From assembly GCF_000716875.1 (NCBI RefSeq), contig NZ_JNWQ01000065.1, positions 1-39,192 on the forward strand: a stretch of 39,192 nucleotides of DNA, in the 5' to 3' direction. The stretch comes from Streptomyces novaecaesareae. GTDB lineage: Bacteria; Actinomycetota; Actinomycetes; Streptomycetales; Streptomycetaceae. Below are positions 38,701-39,192 of this stretch, piece after piece. The notes under the pieces are model-generated. The model was not told where the DNA came from and did no database searches. It was given only the letters and a program-made list of their open reading frames with translations. The translations under genes were made by a program, and so were the position numbers. How positions within the stretch are numbered: position 1 is the first letter of the stretch; each line of letters opens with the position of its first letter.

Positions 38701-39157
38701 TCAGCCCTTGTGCTGCCGGTAGGCCTCCTCCGCCGCGTCCAGCACCGCCGCCAGGTCGCCGCCCGCCGTCGCGGTGGCGGCGGCCGCCACCGCGCCCTCG
38801 ACGAAGGGGGCGTTGGCGAACCGGACCGGGAACGGCAGGCCGTGCTCGTCGGCGTCGGACAGCAGGGCGCGGACGGTGGTGACGGCGCCGCCGAGGTCGG
38901 CCAGCACCACCACGCCGTGGCCCTCGTCCACCCGGCGGGTCGCGGCGGCCACCAGCACGGCGCTGATGCCGGGCCCGTCCGACGGGTCCCCGCCGGTCGC
39001 GGCGACCGGGGAGGGGGAGTCGGATCCGGTCAATGCGAGCGCCAGGGAGCGTACGGCGGTGGCCAGTTCCTGGCTGTGCGAGACCAGGACGATCCCGACC
39101 CGGCCGTGCGCGGCGGGCCGGGCGGGGGTCGGCCGGGGCAGCGGTGTGCGCGAGGGG
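38701..39157 (-). CDS. dhaM: PTS-dependent dihydroxyacetone kinase phosphotransferase subunit DhaM, 5'-truncated
   Basis: The frame encodes an EIIA-mannose type domain: VGIVLVSHSQELATAVRSLA (phospho-accepting His in VSHS), GISAVLVAAATRRVDEGHGVVVLADLGGAVTTVRALL, then FPVRFANAPFVEGAVAAAATATAGGDLAAVLDAAEEAYRQHKG. In DhaKLM systems DhaM passes phosphate from PTS HPr to DhaL-bound ADP, which phosphorylates dihydroxyacetone; dhaK and dhaL would be expected upstream, beyond the contig. No start codon lies in the genomic part (frame open to 39157). The apparent ATG at 39174 belongs to adapter sequence, and residues MCIRDS are its translation. A Gly/Ser/Pro insertion (TGSDSPSPVAATGGDPSDG) sits where the family has a short loop. 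Confidence 0.88.
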
Positions 39158-39192
39158 CTGTCTCTTATACACATCTGACGCTGCCGACGAGC
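39158..39192. other. Illumina Nextera adapter (sequencing artefact) at the contig end
   Basis: CTGTCTCTTATACACATCT (39158-39176) is the Tn5 mosaic-end sequence. GACGCTGCCGACGA (39177-39190) is the remainder of the Nextera read-1 adapter in reverse complement. The last two bases could be the start of an i5 index. These 35 bases are synthetic and should be trimmed. Confidence 0.98.

Noticed and set aside
39158..39174. N-terminus MCIRDS of DhaM
   Set aside because: These residues are the translation of Nextera adapter sequence, not genomic DNA.

Overview
The window is high-GC actinobacterial DNA with third-codon-position G/C bias, GTG/TTG starts and many leaderless-looking promoters. Its gene families (mycothiol-dependent MDMPI enzyme, geranylgeranyl reductase, DUF4184, a DUF6643-like protein, MscL with a zinc ribbon, a Cds1-like PLP enzyme, a beta-helix/AAA+ fusion) point to Streptomyces, Kitasatospora or a close relative. 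It is one draft contig: the left edge cuts etfA, and the right edge cuts dhaM and ends in 35 bases of Illumina Nextera adapter (39158-39192), which are not genomic.

Layout. 1-9 kb: 3' end of etfA, an intergenic block of palindromes and 40-bp tandem repeats, a MatB-type acyl-CoA synthetase, a secreted NlpC/P60 endopeptidase behind a structured leader, a PfkB sugar-kinase remnant, a TmrB-like kinase fused to Nudix, DUF4184, an M20 dipeptidase and a geranylgeranyl-reductase-family flavoprotein. 9-16 kb: an ArsR-type regulator (DUF5937) divergent from an MFS exporter, RidA-like, ATP-grasp, enoyl-CoA hydratase, an MDMPI-type protein and a hexapeptide acyltransferase. 16-23 kb: a PucR-type regulator divergent from a secreted lipase, HutD/Ves, an MFS permease divergent from a ROK repressor, and a cysteine desulfhydrase Cds1-like enzyme. 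23-30 kb: the beta-helix/AAA+ protein, a MOSC protein, a DUF6643-like protein and mscL. 29-39 kb: GT4, a DsbA-like protein, an alpha/beta hydrolase, a methyltransferase, an HpnB-like GT2, an Asp/Glu racemase, a polysaccharide deacetylase, a small membrane protein, a sugar-transferase remnant, Nudix and dhaM.

Most genes are single transcription units and the window looks like chromosomal housekeeping or accessory DNA. I see no phage, transposase, CRISPR-cas, tRNA, rRNA or biosynthetic cluster. Regulator-target pairs are local: ArsR/MFS, ROK/MFS and probably PucR/lipase.

The unusual content lies between genes. (i) Three dispersed hairpins (9053-9135, 19190-19293, 23250-23332) are built from inverted 7-nt repeats around a constant 6-nt loop, NNTGAA, and run into the ends of neighbouring genes. 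(ii) Six copies of a palindrome, AAGTCGG-N5-YCGACTT, lie in the same orientation in the convergent gap 35411-35905. (iii) A GGCGCC array with roughly 11-bp spacing lies at 21902-22009. (iv) There is a 42-bp perfect palindrome next to 17-bp tandem repeats at 14047-14148. Unusual proteins are the TmrB-Nudix fusion, the beta-helix/AAA+ fusion and a DsbA-like protein with CSHS in place of CXXC.
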